DNA of 5,484 nt, from the NCBI GenBank assembly GCA_903872005.1, contig CAIQJD010000334.1, positions 1 through 5,484 of the forward strand, given 5' to 3'. How positions within the stretch are numbered: the stretch's first letter is position 1; the number at the start of each line of letters is the position of its first letter. The DNA comes from an uncultured bacterium. Lineage in GTDB: Bacteria; Chloroflexota; Anaerolineae; JACIWP01. Below are positions 1 through 5,484 of this stretch, in pieces. A model generated the notes under the pieces. The model had not been told where the DNA came from. It saw nothing but the letters and a program-made list of their open reading frames with translations, and did not search any database. The position numbers were made by a program, and so were the translations under genes.

Positions 1-1
1 C

Positions 2-619
2 GCCGAGCTGCGCGCGGCCGTCGAAGTCGCCCATCGGCAGGGCAAACGCGTCTGCGCCCACGCCCATTCCGTCTCGGCCATCCGCAACTGTCTGGACGCC
101 GGCATTGACACCCTGGAGCATGTCACCTGGATCACGTCAGATAAGCCGCGCATCCAGGGGGATCTGGTGCAGCGGATGGCGCACGCCGGAACCTGGATCA
201 TCCCCACCATCACCTGCTATCGCAATCCGGTGCAGGCCAACATCCCCAAGACCTTCATCAAGAAGATCGGCATGGCCGGCCTGGACTTCGTCAATCTGCA
301 CCAGCGCCAGACGCGGCGCATGCTCGACGCCGGCGTGCGGATCGCCGGCGGCACCGATGGCGTGCAGGTCGGCGTGGGGCCGGCCGACATTGCCGACGAG
401 GCGACCTATCTGGGCGAGGCGGCCGGCTCGGCCGAGTATGGCCTGCGCGCCGTGACCGGTCTGGCCGCGGCGGCCCTGGGCCTGGAAGGCGACCGCGGCG
501 TCATCGCCGCCGGCCGGCGCGCTGACCTGCTGCTCTTCGCCGGCGACCCGCTGCAAGACATGCGCGCCCTGCGCCGCGTCGTCAAGGTCTTCAAGGACGG
601 CCAACCCATCGCGTCGTAA
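2..619 (+). CDS. Amidohydrolase family protein, C-terminal half (5' end outside window)
   Basis: This is an open frame from the window edge to TAA at 617-619, giving 205 visible residues. It is the C-terminal half of a TIM-barrel metal-dependent hydrolase of about 400 residues. In visible numbering, an AHAHS segment (His20, His22) matches the strand-5 metal-ligand region. DTLEH (His40) matches the strand-6 histidine, IIPT at 63-66 follows as in this family, and GGTDG carries the strand-8 catalytic Asp119. The C-terminus returns to the composite beta domain with the usual 'G-x-I-x-x-G-R-x-ADLLLF-x-G-DPL' segment, then VKVFKDGQ. The N-terminal HxH pair and the bridging lysine are upstream and not visible. 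The spacing resembles imidazolonepropionase-like enzymes and the related Xaa-Pro dipeptidase group, which cleave C-N bonds of cyclic amides or dipeptides in the cytoplasm. The exact substrate is not determinable. The gap to the following threonine aldolase is 62 bp, so co-transcription is plausible. An ATG at 167 is internal and is not the start, because the metal-ligand motifs lie before it. Confidence 0.88.
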   Translation, partial: AELRAAVEVAHRQGKRVCAHAHSVSAIRNCLDAGIDTLEHVTWITSDKPRIQGDLVQRMAHAGTWIIPTITCYRNPVQANIPKTFIKKIGMAGLDFVNLHQRQTRRMLDAGVRIAGGTDGVQVGVGPADIADEATYLGEAAGSAEYGLRAVTGLAAAALGLEGDRGVIAAGRRADLLLFAGDPLQDMRALRRVVKVFKDGQPIAS

Positions 620-637
620 ACCCTGAAGGTCTTCAAG
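584..637 (+). repeat. 12-bp direct repeat spanning the amidohydrolase 3' end
   Basis: AAGGTCTTCAAG occurs at 584-595, inside the amidohydrolase codons for KVFK, and again at 626-637, just after the stop codon. The units are 42 bp apart. The second copy forms the short inverted repeat GTCTT-C-AAGAC (629-639). The copy after the stop may be residue of a local duplication or a fragment of a dispersed intergenic repeat. There is no T-run, so I do not call a terminator. The rest of 620-681 shows no convincing promoter. Confidence 0.4.
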
Positions 638-667
638 ACTCTCAAAGTTTCCCGAACCCGTTGACAC

Positions 668-678
668 AGGAGACTCCT
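668..678 (+). promoter_or_regulatory. Shine-Dalgarno of the threonine aldolase gene, in a small inverted repeat
   Basis: AGGAG at 668-672 lies 9 nt before ATG 682. It decides that start over the in-frame TTG at 661, which would put the Shine-Dalgarno inside the coding region and add seven non-conserved residues. AGGAG-A-CTCCT is a perfect inverted repeat. As RNA it could fold AGGA/UCCU around a 3-nt loop, which would weakly hide the ribosome site. Such a short stem may have no effect. Confidence 0.6.
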
Positions 679-681
679 CCC

Positions 682-1734
682 ATGACAGCACCCATCATTG
701 ACCTCCGCAGCGACACCTTGAGCCTGCCTACGGCCGAGATGCTGGCGGCCATGACGGCCGCCCCACTGGGCGACGATTCGCGCGACGGCGACCCGACCGT
801 GTTGGAGCTGGAAAGCCTGGCGGCCGAGCTGACCGGCAAAGCGGCGGCCCTGCTGACCCCCAGCGGCACCATGTCCAACCTGATCGCCATGCGTACGCAC
901 TGCGAGCCGGGCGCGTCGGTCGTCCTGGAAAGCAACGCCCACATCTATAACGCCGAATTCAGCGGCCTTTCGGCCGGCTGCGGGCTGCTGGCCCTGGCCG
1001 TCCCCGGCCGGCTGGGCGCGCCCGACCCCGACGCCCTGAAGGTCGCCATCAAGAAGGCCCACGCGGCCTTTCCGGCGCGCGGCCTGCTCTGCCTGGAGAA
1101 TACCCACAACGGCGCCGGCGGGACGGTCCTCTCCATCGAGCACAGCGAGCGCTGCGCCGAGCTGGCCCGTGCGGCCGGCCTGCGCGTCCATCTCGATGGG
1201 GCGCGCATCTTCAATGCGGCCGTGGTGCTGGGCCGGCCGGCGGCCGATCTGGCGCGCTGCGCCGATTCGGTCTGCTTCTGCCTCTCCAAAGGGCTGTGCG
1301 CGCCCATCGGCTCGATGCTGTGCGGCGACAAGGAGTATATCGCCCGGGCGCGCCAGGTGCGGCGCATGTTCGGCGGCGCGATGCGCCAGGCCGGCGTCAT
1401 CGCCGCGCCCGGCCTGATCGGCCTACGCACGGGGATTGCGCGGCTGGCCGAAGACCATGCCAACGCCCGCCGGCTGGGCGAGGCGCTGGCCCCCCTGGCC
1501 GGCCTGAGCATCAACCTGGAATCGGTGCAGACCAACATGGTGCGCGCCGACGTCCGGGCGCTGGGAACCGATGGCGCGACCTTCGCCAAACATCTGGCCG
1601 GGCGCGGCGTGCGCTGCCTGCCCGACCTGGGCACGGGCATCCGCTTCGTGACCTATCGGGACATCACGCCGGCCGAGATCACCCGCGCCATCCCGATCAT
1701 CGTCGAGACCGTCGCGGCGCGCCCCTGGGCGTAG
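682..1734 (+). CDS. ltaE: Low-specificity L-threonine aldolase (PLP-dependent)
   Basis: This 350-residue protein matches the usual 330-350 of the family. Threonine aldolases are cytoplasmic fold-type I PLP enzymes that cleave L-threonine or L-allo-threonine to glycine and acetaldehyde. The N-terminal IDLRSDT hallmark is at residues 6-12, followed by a GDD...DPTV region. The phosphate-binding SGTMSN is at 61-66. His87 (NAHIYNAEF) is the expected residue stacking on the PLP ring, and ENTHN follows in the central domain. HLDGARIFNA has Asp172 for the pyridine nitrogen and the conserved Arg175. SKGLCAP carries Lys203 as the Schiff-base lysine, at nearly the same position as the family lysine, followed by RRMFGGAMRQAG. 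Arg321 in GIRFVTYRDIT fits the C-terminal carboxylate-binding region, although the residue after VT is Tyr325 where I recall His (VTH) in E. coli LtaE. All core catalytic residues are present, so it should be active. The ATG start is backed by AGGAG 9 nt upstream. The stop is 6 nt before the G4 hairpin element. The symbol rests on family resemblance only. Confidence 0.93.
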   Translation: MTAPIIDLRSDTLSLPTAEMLAAMTAAPLGDDSRDGDPTVLELESLAAELTGKAAALLTPSGTMSNLIAMRTHCEPGASVVLESNAHIYNAEFSGLSAGCGLLALAVPGRLGAPDPDALKVAIKKAHAAFPARGLLCLENTHNGAGGTVLSIEHSERCAELARAAGLRVHLDGARIFNAAVVLGRPAADLARCADSVCFCLSKGLCAPIGSMLCGDKEYIARARQVRRMFGGAMRQAGVIAAPGLIGLRTGIARLAEDHANARRLGEALAPLAGLSINLESVQTNMVRADVRALGTDGATFAKHLAGRGVRCLPDLGTGIRFVTYRDITPAEITRAIPIIVETVAARPWA

Positions 1735-1740
1735 ACCGCT

Positions 1741-1804
1741 CCCCAATCCCCGGCCCCTTTCCCCACTCCATATACGGAGAGGGGAAAGGGGTTGGGGTTA
1801 GGGG
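1741..1804. repeat. Imperfect intergenic hairpin with a G-quadruplex motif on each strand
   Basis: The left arm, 1741-1764, is four C4 tracts separated by AAT, GG and TTT. The right arm, 1781-1804, is four G4 tracts separated by AAA, TT and TTA. Pairing is in register, with 20 of 24 Watson-Crick positions. Two more (1752-1753 with 1792-1793) become G-U wobbles in RNA. Inside, CTCC (1766-1769) pairs with GGAG (1776-1779) around the loop ATATAC. The right arm is a perfect four-tetrad G4 motif on the + strand. The left arm is one on the - strand, with loops AAA, CC and ATT. The element starts 6 nt after the aldolase stop and ends 47 nt before the first permease start. No T-tract follows, so a classic intrinsic terminator is not supported. 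It could be a dispersed REP-like intergenic repeat, a transcription attenuator or 3'-end stabiliser, or a replication or recombination pause site. These roles are inference; the symmetry is visible directly. Confidence 0.8.
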
Positions 1805-1817
1805 CGTGGTACGCCGG

Positions 1818-1837
1818 CCGCGTATCTCGCGGAAGGG
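1818..1837 (+). promoter_or_regulatory. Small hairpin next to a weak Shine-Dalgarno upstream of the first permease
   Basis: CCGCG (1818-1822) and CGCGG (1828-1832) form a perfect 5-bp stem with the 5-nt loop TATCT. The purine run GGAAGGG (1831-1837) starts in the last two stem bases and is the only Shine-Dalgarno candidate before ATG 1852. It lies 14 nt from that ATG, which is longer than ideal. The stem could modulate initiation at the head of the permease array. No sigma-70-type promoter is convincing in 1735-1851. Confidence 0.35.
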
Positions 1838-1851
1838 AAAATGTCATCTCC

Positions 1852-3171
1852 ATGAGTCTCCCGCTGCGACGCTTCTGGCCGCGCCTGGCGCAGGATCGCG
1901 GCGTCGTCTGGAGCATCGTCTGTAGCTCTTCCAATACCGTCTTCGCCTACCTGGCGATGACCTACTCGCCGGTGGTCATCCTCTTCCTGGGCGAGCTGGG
2001 CCTGAGCAAGACGCAAATCGGCGCGATCAGCTCGCTCTTGCCCTTCAGCGGACTGCTGGCGCTCTTCGTCGCGCCGGCCGTCATGCGCTGGGGCCTCAAG
2101 CGCACCTTCGTCGCCTTCTGGACCATCCGCAAGTTCATCATGCTCCTGCTGGTCTTCACCCCCTGGGTGCTGGCGCGCGGCGGGGTCGGCGCGGCGTTCC
2201 TCTATTTTGCCGGCATCGTCGCGGCCTTCGCTGCCTGCCGCGCCATCAGCGAGACGGCCTACAACCCCTGGTCCCTGGAGTTCGTCCCCAACGCCATCCG
2301 CGGCCAGTACGGAGACATCTCGCAGATCGGCAGCACCGTAGCCAACTTCATCGGCGTCGGCATCGCCGGCTTCGTGATGGGGCGGGTCGCCGGCCTGGAC
2401 AAATACGTCATCCTCATCCTCATCGGCGTCGCCTTCGGCCTGGGCAGCGCCCTGGCGGCCACGCGCATCCCGCGCGAGACCGCGACCGGCGCGACCGGCG
2501 CGGCGCGGGCGCACTTCCGCGCCATGCGCGAGGCGCTGCGCCACGCCGACTATCTCCTCTATCTGGCCGGCTATGGCGTGACCCTGTTGGCCTCCGCGGT
2601 CTCGACCTTCCTGCCCCTCTTCATGAAAGAACAGATCGGCCTCAGCGATCAGGCGGTGGTCAGCCTGCAAACCGGCTCGCTCCTGGGGAGCCTCCTCTTC
2701 GGCTATCTGTGGGGCTGGCTGGCGGATCGCTACGGCGGCCGGCGGGTGGCGCTGCCGAACCTGGTCGTGCGGATGTTGCTGCCGGTCGGCTGGCTCTGCA
2801 TGCCGCGCCACAGCGCGGCCAGCCTGCCGGCCGCGCTCGCCATCGCCTTCTTCGATGGGGCCAGCAGCATGGGCTTCCACATCGGCGCGACGCGGCTCCT
2901 GTACGTGCAGATCATCGCGCCGGCGCAGAAGACCTCCTACCTGGCGGTGCATTACGCCTGGATCGGGGTCATCGGCGGCATCGCGCCGCTGATCGCCGGC
3001 CGCGTCCTGGACGCGCTGGCCGGCGTCCAGGGACATTGGGGCTTCCTGGCGCTGGACGCCTACACCTTCCTGTTCCTCGGCTGGACGACGCTCTTCGGCC
3101 TCAGCCTCTTCCTCTTCGGCCGGGTGCAATCCGACCGCGGCGCGGCCCGCCGCGAAGGAGCCGGCGCATGA
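1852..3171 (+). CDS. MFS permease, tandem copy 1
   Basis: This is a 439-residue integral inner-membrane transporter of the major facilitator superfamily with about 12 hydrophobic segments. They lie near residues 20-47, 55-79, 87-108, 112-131, 157-178, 183-204, 235-257, 268-290, 297-316, 322-343, 363-382 and 398-422. A hydrophilic central loop at 205-232 separates the two halves. The C-half carries a good motif A after segment 8 (GYLWGWLADRYGGRR, Asp292). The equivalent N-half site, after segment 2, reads APAVMRWGLKR and lacks the usual Asp. The conserved ACRAI-[SG]-ETA...PW...EFVPNAIRG stretch (128-151) contains Arg130 and Glu134 near the membrane, and Asp335 sits in segment 10. The substrate is unknown, since nothing in the sequence marks a drug, sugar or peptide family. 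ATG 1852 is chosen because its N-terminal length matches copies 2 and 3. The in-frame TTG at 1792 would translate part of the G4 hairpin. The stop TGA overlaps the next ATG (ATGA). Hand-counted identity is 286/423 (68%) to copy 2 and about 65% to copy 3 over its visible part. Confidence 0.9.
   Translation: MSLPLRRFWPRLAQDRGVVWSIVCSSSNTVFAYLAMTYSPVVILFLGELGLSKTQIGAISSLLPFSGLLALFVAPAVMRWGLKRTFVAFWTIRKFIMLLLVFTPWVLARGGVGAAFLYFAGIVAAFAACRAISETAYNPWSLEFVPNAIRGQYGDISQIGSTVANFIGVGIAGFVMGRVAGLDKYVILILIGVAFGLGSALAATRIPRETATGATGAARAHFRAMREALRHADYLLYLAGYGVTLLASAVSTFLPLFMKEQIGLSDQAVVSLQTGSLLGSLLFGYLWGWLADRYGGRRVALPNLVVRMLLPVGWLCMPRHSAASLPAALAIAFFDGASSMGFHIGATRLLYVQIIAPAQKTSYLAVHYAWIGVIGGIAPLIAGRVLDALAGVQGHWGFLALDAYTFLFLGWTTLFGLSLFLFGRVQSDRGAARREGAGA
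3154..3171 (+). promoter_or_regulatory. Coupled stop/start junction with Shine-Dalgarno, copy 1 to copy 2
   Basis: GAAGGAG at 3154-3160 lies inside the final codons of copy 1 (encoding REG), 7 nt before ATG 3168. That ATG overlaps the copy 1 stop TGA at 3169-3171 as ATGA. A second in-frame ATG at 3171 is 10 nt from the same site. This arrangement is typical of translational coupling by termination-reinitiation. Confidence 0.8.
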
Positions 3172-4490
3172 TGGGTCTCACCTGGCGGCGCATCTGGCCG
3201 CACAGCCCCCAGGAACGCGGCGTCTTCTGGAGCCTGGCCTCCGACTTCGCCAATTCGGTCTTCGGCTACCTGGCGATGACCTACTCGCCGGTGGTCATCC
3301 TCTTCTTGAGCGAGCTGGGCTTGAGCAAGACGCAGATCGGCAGCATCGGGTCCCTGCTCCCCTTTTCGGGCCTGCTGGCGCTCTTCATGGCGCCGGTCGT
3401 GGCGCGCTGGGGCCTCAAGCGCACCTATCTCACCTGTTGGGGCATCCGCAAGGGCGTGACGCTGCTGCTGGTCTGCACGCCCTGGGTGCTGGCGCGCGGC
3501 GGGGTGAATACGGCCTTCGCCGGCGTGGCCGGCGTCATCTTCGTCTTCGCCATCTGCCGCGCCATCGGCGAGACGGCCTATAACCCCTGGTCGGTGGACT
3601 TCGTCCCCAGCGCCATCCGCGGCAAATATGGCGCGCTGGTGCAGGTCATCAGCACGCTGGGCAACCTGTGCGCGGTGGGCGTGGCGGCCTTCGTCATGGG
3701 TCGGGTCGCCGGCCTGGATAAATACGTCATCCTGATCGTCGTGGGCGTCGTCTTCGGCGTCATCAGCGTCTGGTGGGCCTCCAACATCCCGCGCGAGACC
3801 TCGGCCGGCGTGGCCGGCGGGTCGCGGGCGCACTTCCGCACCATGCTGGGCGGGCTGCGTAACGCCGACTTCCTGCGCTACCTGGCCGGCTACGGCCTGA
3901 CCCTGCTGGCCGCCGCCGTCACGACCTTCTTGCCCCTCTTCCTGAAAGAGAAAGTCGGACTGAGCGCGTCCGCCGTAGTCACCTTGCAGACCGGCACGCT
4001 CCTCGGCACGCTGATCTCCGGCTTCCTGTGGGGCTGGCTGGCGGATCGCTACGGCAGCCGGCCGGTCATCTTCATCAGCCTGATCCTGCGGGCGCTGACG
4101 CCGCTCTGCTGGCTCTTCATGCCACGCCACAGCGCGGCCAGCCTCCTCGTCGGGGAGGCCATCGCCTTCCTCGACGGGGCGTCCAGGATTGGCTTCGTGG
4201 TGGGCGCCGGCCGGCTCCTTTATGTGCGGATCGTCCCGCCGGCGCAGAAGACCTCCTACCTGGCGCTCTACTACTCCTGGATCGGCCTGACCGGCGGGAT
4301 TGCCCCGCTGGCCGGCGGCCGCATCCTGGATGCCCTGGCCGGGGTGGGCGGGCGTTGGGGCGTCTTGATCCTCGACGCGTATACCTATCTGTTCCTGGCC
4401 GGCGCGGCGCTCTTCAGCCTCAGTCTGTTCCTCTTCAGCCGCGTGCAATCCGACCGCGGCTCGGCGCGGCGCGAGGGAGGCGCAACATGA
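3168..4490 (+). CDS. MFS permease, tandem copy 2
   Basis: This 440-residue transporter is a paralogue of copy 1, aligning residue for residue with one extra N-terminal Met and no internal gap. It has the same 12-segment topology. Conserved features shift by one residue: Arg131 and Glu135 in ICRAIGETAYNPW, the C-half motif A GFLWGWLADRYGSRP (Asp293), and Asp336 in FLDGAS. The basic tail RVQSDRGSARREG is also shared. The N-half motif-A Asp is missing here too (VVARWGLKR). Differences from copy 1 cluster in the ends of segments 1, 4 and 6 (for example SVWWAS against SALAAT) and segment 9, and these may change specificity. The start is one of two adjacent ATGs. The first, 3168, overlaps the upstream stop and has the better spacing. 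The reading frame stays open upstream to 2709, but that stretch lies out of frame over copy 1 and looks like no permease. The stop overlaps the start of copy 3. The substrate is unknown. Confidence 0.9.
   Translation: MMGLTWRRIWPHSPQERGVFWSLASDFANSVFGYLAMTYSPVVILFLSELGLSKTQIGSIGSLLPFSGLLALFMAPVVARWGLKRTYLTCWGIRKGVTLLLVCTPWVLARGGVNTAFAGVAGVIFVFAICRAIGETAYNPWSVDFVPSAIRGKYGALVQVISTLGNLCAVGVAAFVMGRVAGLDKYVILIVVGVVFGVISVWWASNIPRETSAGVAGGSRAHFRTMLGGLRNADFLRYLAGYGLTLLAAAVTTFLPLFLKEKVGLSASAVVTLQTGTLLGTLISGFLWGWLADRYGSRPVIFISLILRALTPLCWLFMPRHSAASLLVGEAIAFLDGASRIGFVVGAGRLLYVRIVPPAQKTSYLALYYSWIGLTGGIAPLAGGRILDALAGVGGRWGVLILDAYTYLFLAGAALFSLSLFLFSRVQSDRGSARREGGAT
4474..4490 (+). promoter_or_regulatory. 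Coupled stop/start junction with Shine-Dalgarno, copy 2 to copy 3
   Basis: AGGGAGG at 4474-4480 lies within the last codons of copy 2 (again from the REGG residues), 6 nt before ATG 4487. ATG overlaps the stop TGA at 4488-4490 as ATGA. The layout is the same as the copy 1/copy 2 junction, so the junction was probably duplicated together with the gene unit. Confidence 0.8.
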
Positions 4491-5484
4491 TCCAGGCGAA
4501 CCGATTGCTCCAGCGCCTTCTGCCGCGCACCCCGCAGGAACGCGGCGTCTTCTGGAGCATCGTCGGCGGCTGCGGCAACTCGATCTTCGTGAACCTGGCG
4601 ATTGCCTGCTCGTCAGTGGGCATCCTCTTCATGGGCGATCTGGGCATGAGCAAGACGCAGATCGGCGCGATTAACTCGTTGCTGCCCTTCTTCGGCCTGC
4701 TGGCGCTCGTCGTCGCGCCGGCCGTCACGCGTTGGGGTCTCAAGCGCACCTACCTCTTCTTCTTCACGATTCGCAAGGCCGTTACGCTGCTCATGGCCTT
4801 CACGCCCTGGGTGCTGGCGCAGGGCGGGACCAGGGCGGCTTTCCTCTATATCGTCGGCATCGTGGCCGTCTTCGCCGCCTGCCGCGCCATCGGCGAGACG
4901 GCGGTCTATCCCTGGTCGCAGGAGTTCGTGCCCAACGCCATCCGCGGCCAGTACGCCGCCGTGTCGCAGGTGACCAGCACCATCGCGACGCTTCTCGCCG
5001 TGGGGTTCGCCAGTCTGGTGATGGCGCGCGTGGCCGGCTGGGACAAATACGTCATCCTCATCATCGTGGGCGTCATCTTCGGCTTCTTGAGCGTCTGGTG
5101 GGCAGTCTTCATCCCGAAGGAGACGGCCGTGGAGAGCGCCGGCAGCTCTGGGGCGCACTTCCGCGTCATGGGTGAGGCGCTGCGTAACCCGGACTATGCG
5201 CGCTACCTGGCCGGCTTCGGCCTGACCATTCTCGCCTCGGCCGTCACGTCCTTCATGCCGCTCTTCATGAAAGAACAGGTCGGCCTCAGCCCCCAGGCGG
5301 TGGTTGGCCTGCAAACCGGCGCGTTACTGGGGAGCGTCTTCTTCAGTTATCTGTGGGGCTGGATGGCCGACCGCTATGGCGGCAAACGGCCGATGCTCAT
5401 CGGCCTGGCGGTGCGCCTCTGCGTGCCGCTCTGCTGGCTGCTGATGCCGCGTCAAAGCGCCGCCAGCCTGGCTGTGGCGCAGGC
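4487..5484 (+). CDS. MFS permease, tandem copy 3 (3' end outside window)
   Basis: The frame opens at ATG 4487 and runs unbroken to the window end, giving 332 complete residues. Judging from copies 1 and 2, about 110 C-terminal residues are missing. The N-terminus MIQANRLLQRLLPRTPQERG is two to three residues longer than in the other copies, and the alignment is then gapless. Shared marks are SKTQIG, RWGLKRT, FTPWVLA, AACRAIGETA (Arg133, Glu137), EFVPNAIRGQY, DKYVILI, PLFMKEQVGLS and the C-half motif A YLWGWMADRYGGKR (Asp295). Segment 1 differs most: the MTYSPVV of copies 1 and 2 is ACSSVG here, and NPWS becomes YPWS. This copy may therefore have different specificity. Identity to copy 1 is about 65% by hand count over the visible part. 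It is expressed through the ATGA overlap with copy 2. The substrate is unknown. Confidence 0.88.
   Translation, partial: MIQANRLLQRLLPRTPQERGVFWSIVGGCGNSIFVNLAIACSSVGILFMGDLGMSKTQIGAINSLLPFFGLLALVVAPAVTRWGLKRTYLFFFTIRKAVTLLMAFTPWVLAQGGTRAAFLYIVGIVAVFAACRAIGETAVYPWSQEFVPNAIRGQYAAVSQVTSTIATLLAVGFASLVMARVAGWDKYVILIIVGVIFGFLSVWWAVFIPKETAVESAGSSGAHFRVMGEALRNPDYARYLAGFGLTILASAVTSFMPLFMKEQVGLSPQAVVGLQTGALLGSVFFSYLWGWMADRYGGKRPMLIGLAVRLCVPLCWLLMPRQSAASLAVAQ

Noticed and set aside
661..681. In-frame TTG at 661 as the threonine aldolase start, and TTGACA at 661-666 as a -35 box.
   Set aside because: AGGAG at 668-672 precedes ATG 682 and the extra residues are not family-like. A -10 box at proper spacing from TTGACA would fall inside the coding region, and none is seen.
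1741..1804. Rho-independent terminator after the threonine aldolase.
   Set aside because: The stem is long and GC-rich, but GGCGTGG rather than a T-tract follows, and the arms are interrupted by mismatches. It is kept as a repeat or structured element.
1792..1851. TTG at 1792 as an earlier start for permease copy 1.
   Set aside because: It would translate part of the G4 hairpin, has no ribosome site, and makes the N-terminus about 20 residues longer than in the two paralogues.
2709..3167. Open reading frame upstream of permease copy 2, which would make a fused longer protein.
   Set aside because: It lies out of frame over copy 1 and is rich in Arg, Gly and Pro without any motif, as expected of a shadow frame in GC-rich DNA.
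1798..4448. Two antisense open frames of over 440 residues opposite the permease genes.
   Set aside because: Their compositions are highly polar and Asp/Arg/Gln/Gly-rich, and they mirror each other because the permease genes are paralogous. GC-biased third positions keep such frames open. No start signals or domains were seen.
1852..5484. CRISPR array, phage or insertion-sequence boundaries.
   Set aside because: The only repeats in this part are diverged permease genes. No short regularly spaced units, transposase, terminal inverted repeats or target duplications were seen.

Overview
The window is GC-rich, densely coding DNA with every recognisable gene on the + strand. It holds five genes. 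Two of them run off the window ends: the first lacks its 5' end and the last lacks its 3' end. GC-ending codons, short intergenic gaps, very frequent GCCGGC hexamers and a C4/G4-tract intergenic hairpin suggest a high-GC bacterium. I lean towards Chloroflexota, where I recall similar C/G-tract intergenic repeats, but no marker gene confirms this.

Layout. (1) Positions 2-619 are the C-terminal half of a metal-dependent amidohydrolase of the imidazolonepropionase-like / Xaa-Pro dipeptidase-like type. (2) Positions 682-1734 are a complete PLP-dependent low-specificity L-threonine aldolase. (3) Positions 1735-1851 are the only sizeable intergenic gap. It carries a long imperfect hairpin (1741-1804) whose two arms each form a perfect four-tract G-quadruplex motif, one per strand, followed by a small hairpin at the ribosome-binding region of the next gene. 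(4) Positions 1852-3171, 3168-4490 and 4487-5484 (cut off) are three tandem paralogous major facilitator superfamily (MFS) permeases. They align without internal gaps at about 65-68% identity by hand count. Each junction is an ATGA stop/start overlap with a strong Shine-Dalgarno sequence inside the last codons of the upstream gene.

How the genes may work together. The three permeases look like one translationally coupled operon produced by serial duplication. Their divergence is concentrated in membrane segments and loops that could set substrate specificity. The amidohydrolase and the threonine aldolase both fit peptide or amino-acid catabolism and may be co-transcribed with each other. Whether the permeases belong to the same transcription unit is unclear, because the hairpin/G4 element lies between. 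Substrates of the permeases cannot be read from the sequence. The most distinctive signals are the triplicated coupled MFS array, the two-strand G4 hairpin, and patchy near-identity between the copies that hints at gene conversion. I did not find a clearly new biological system.
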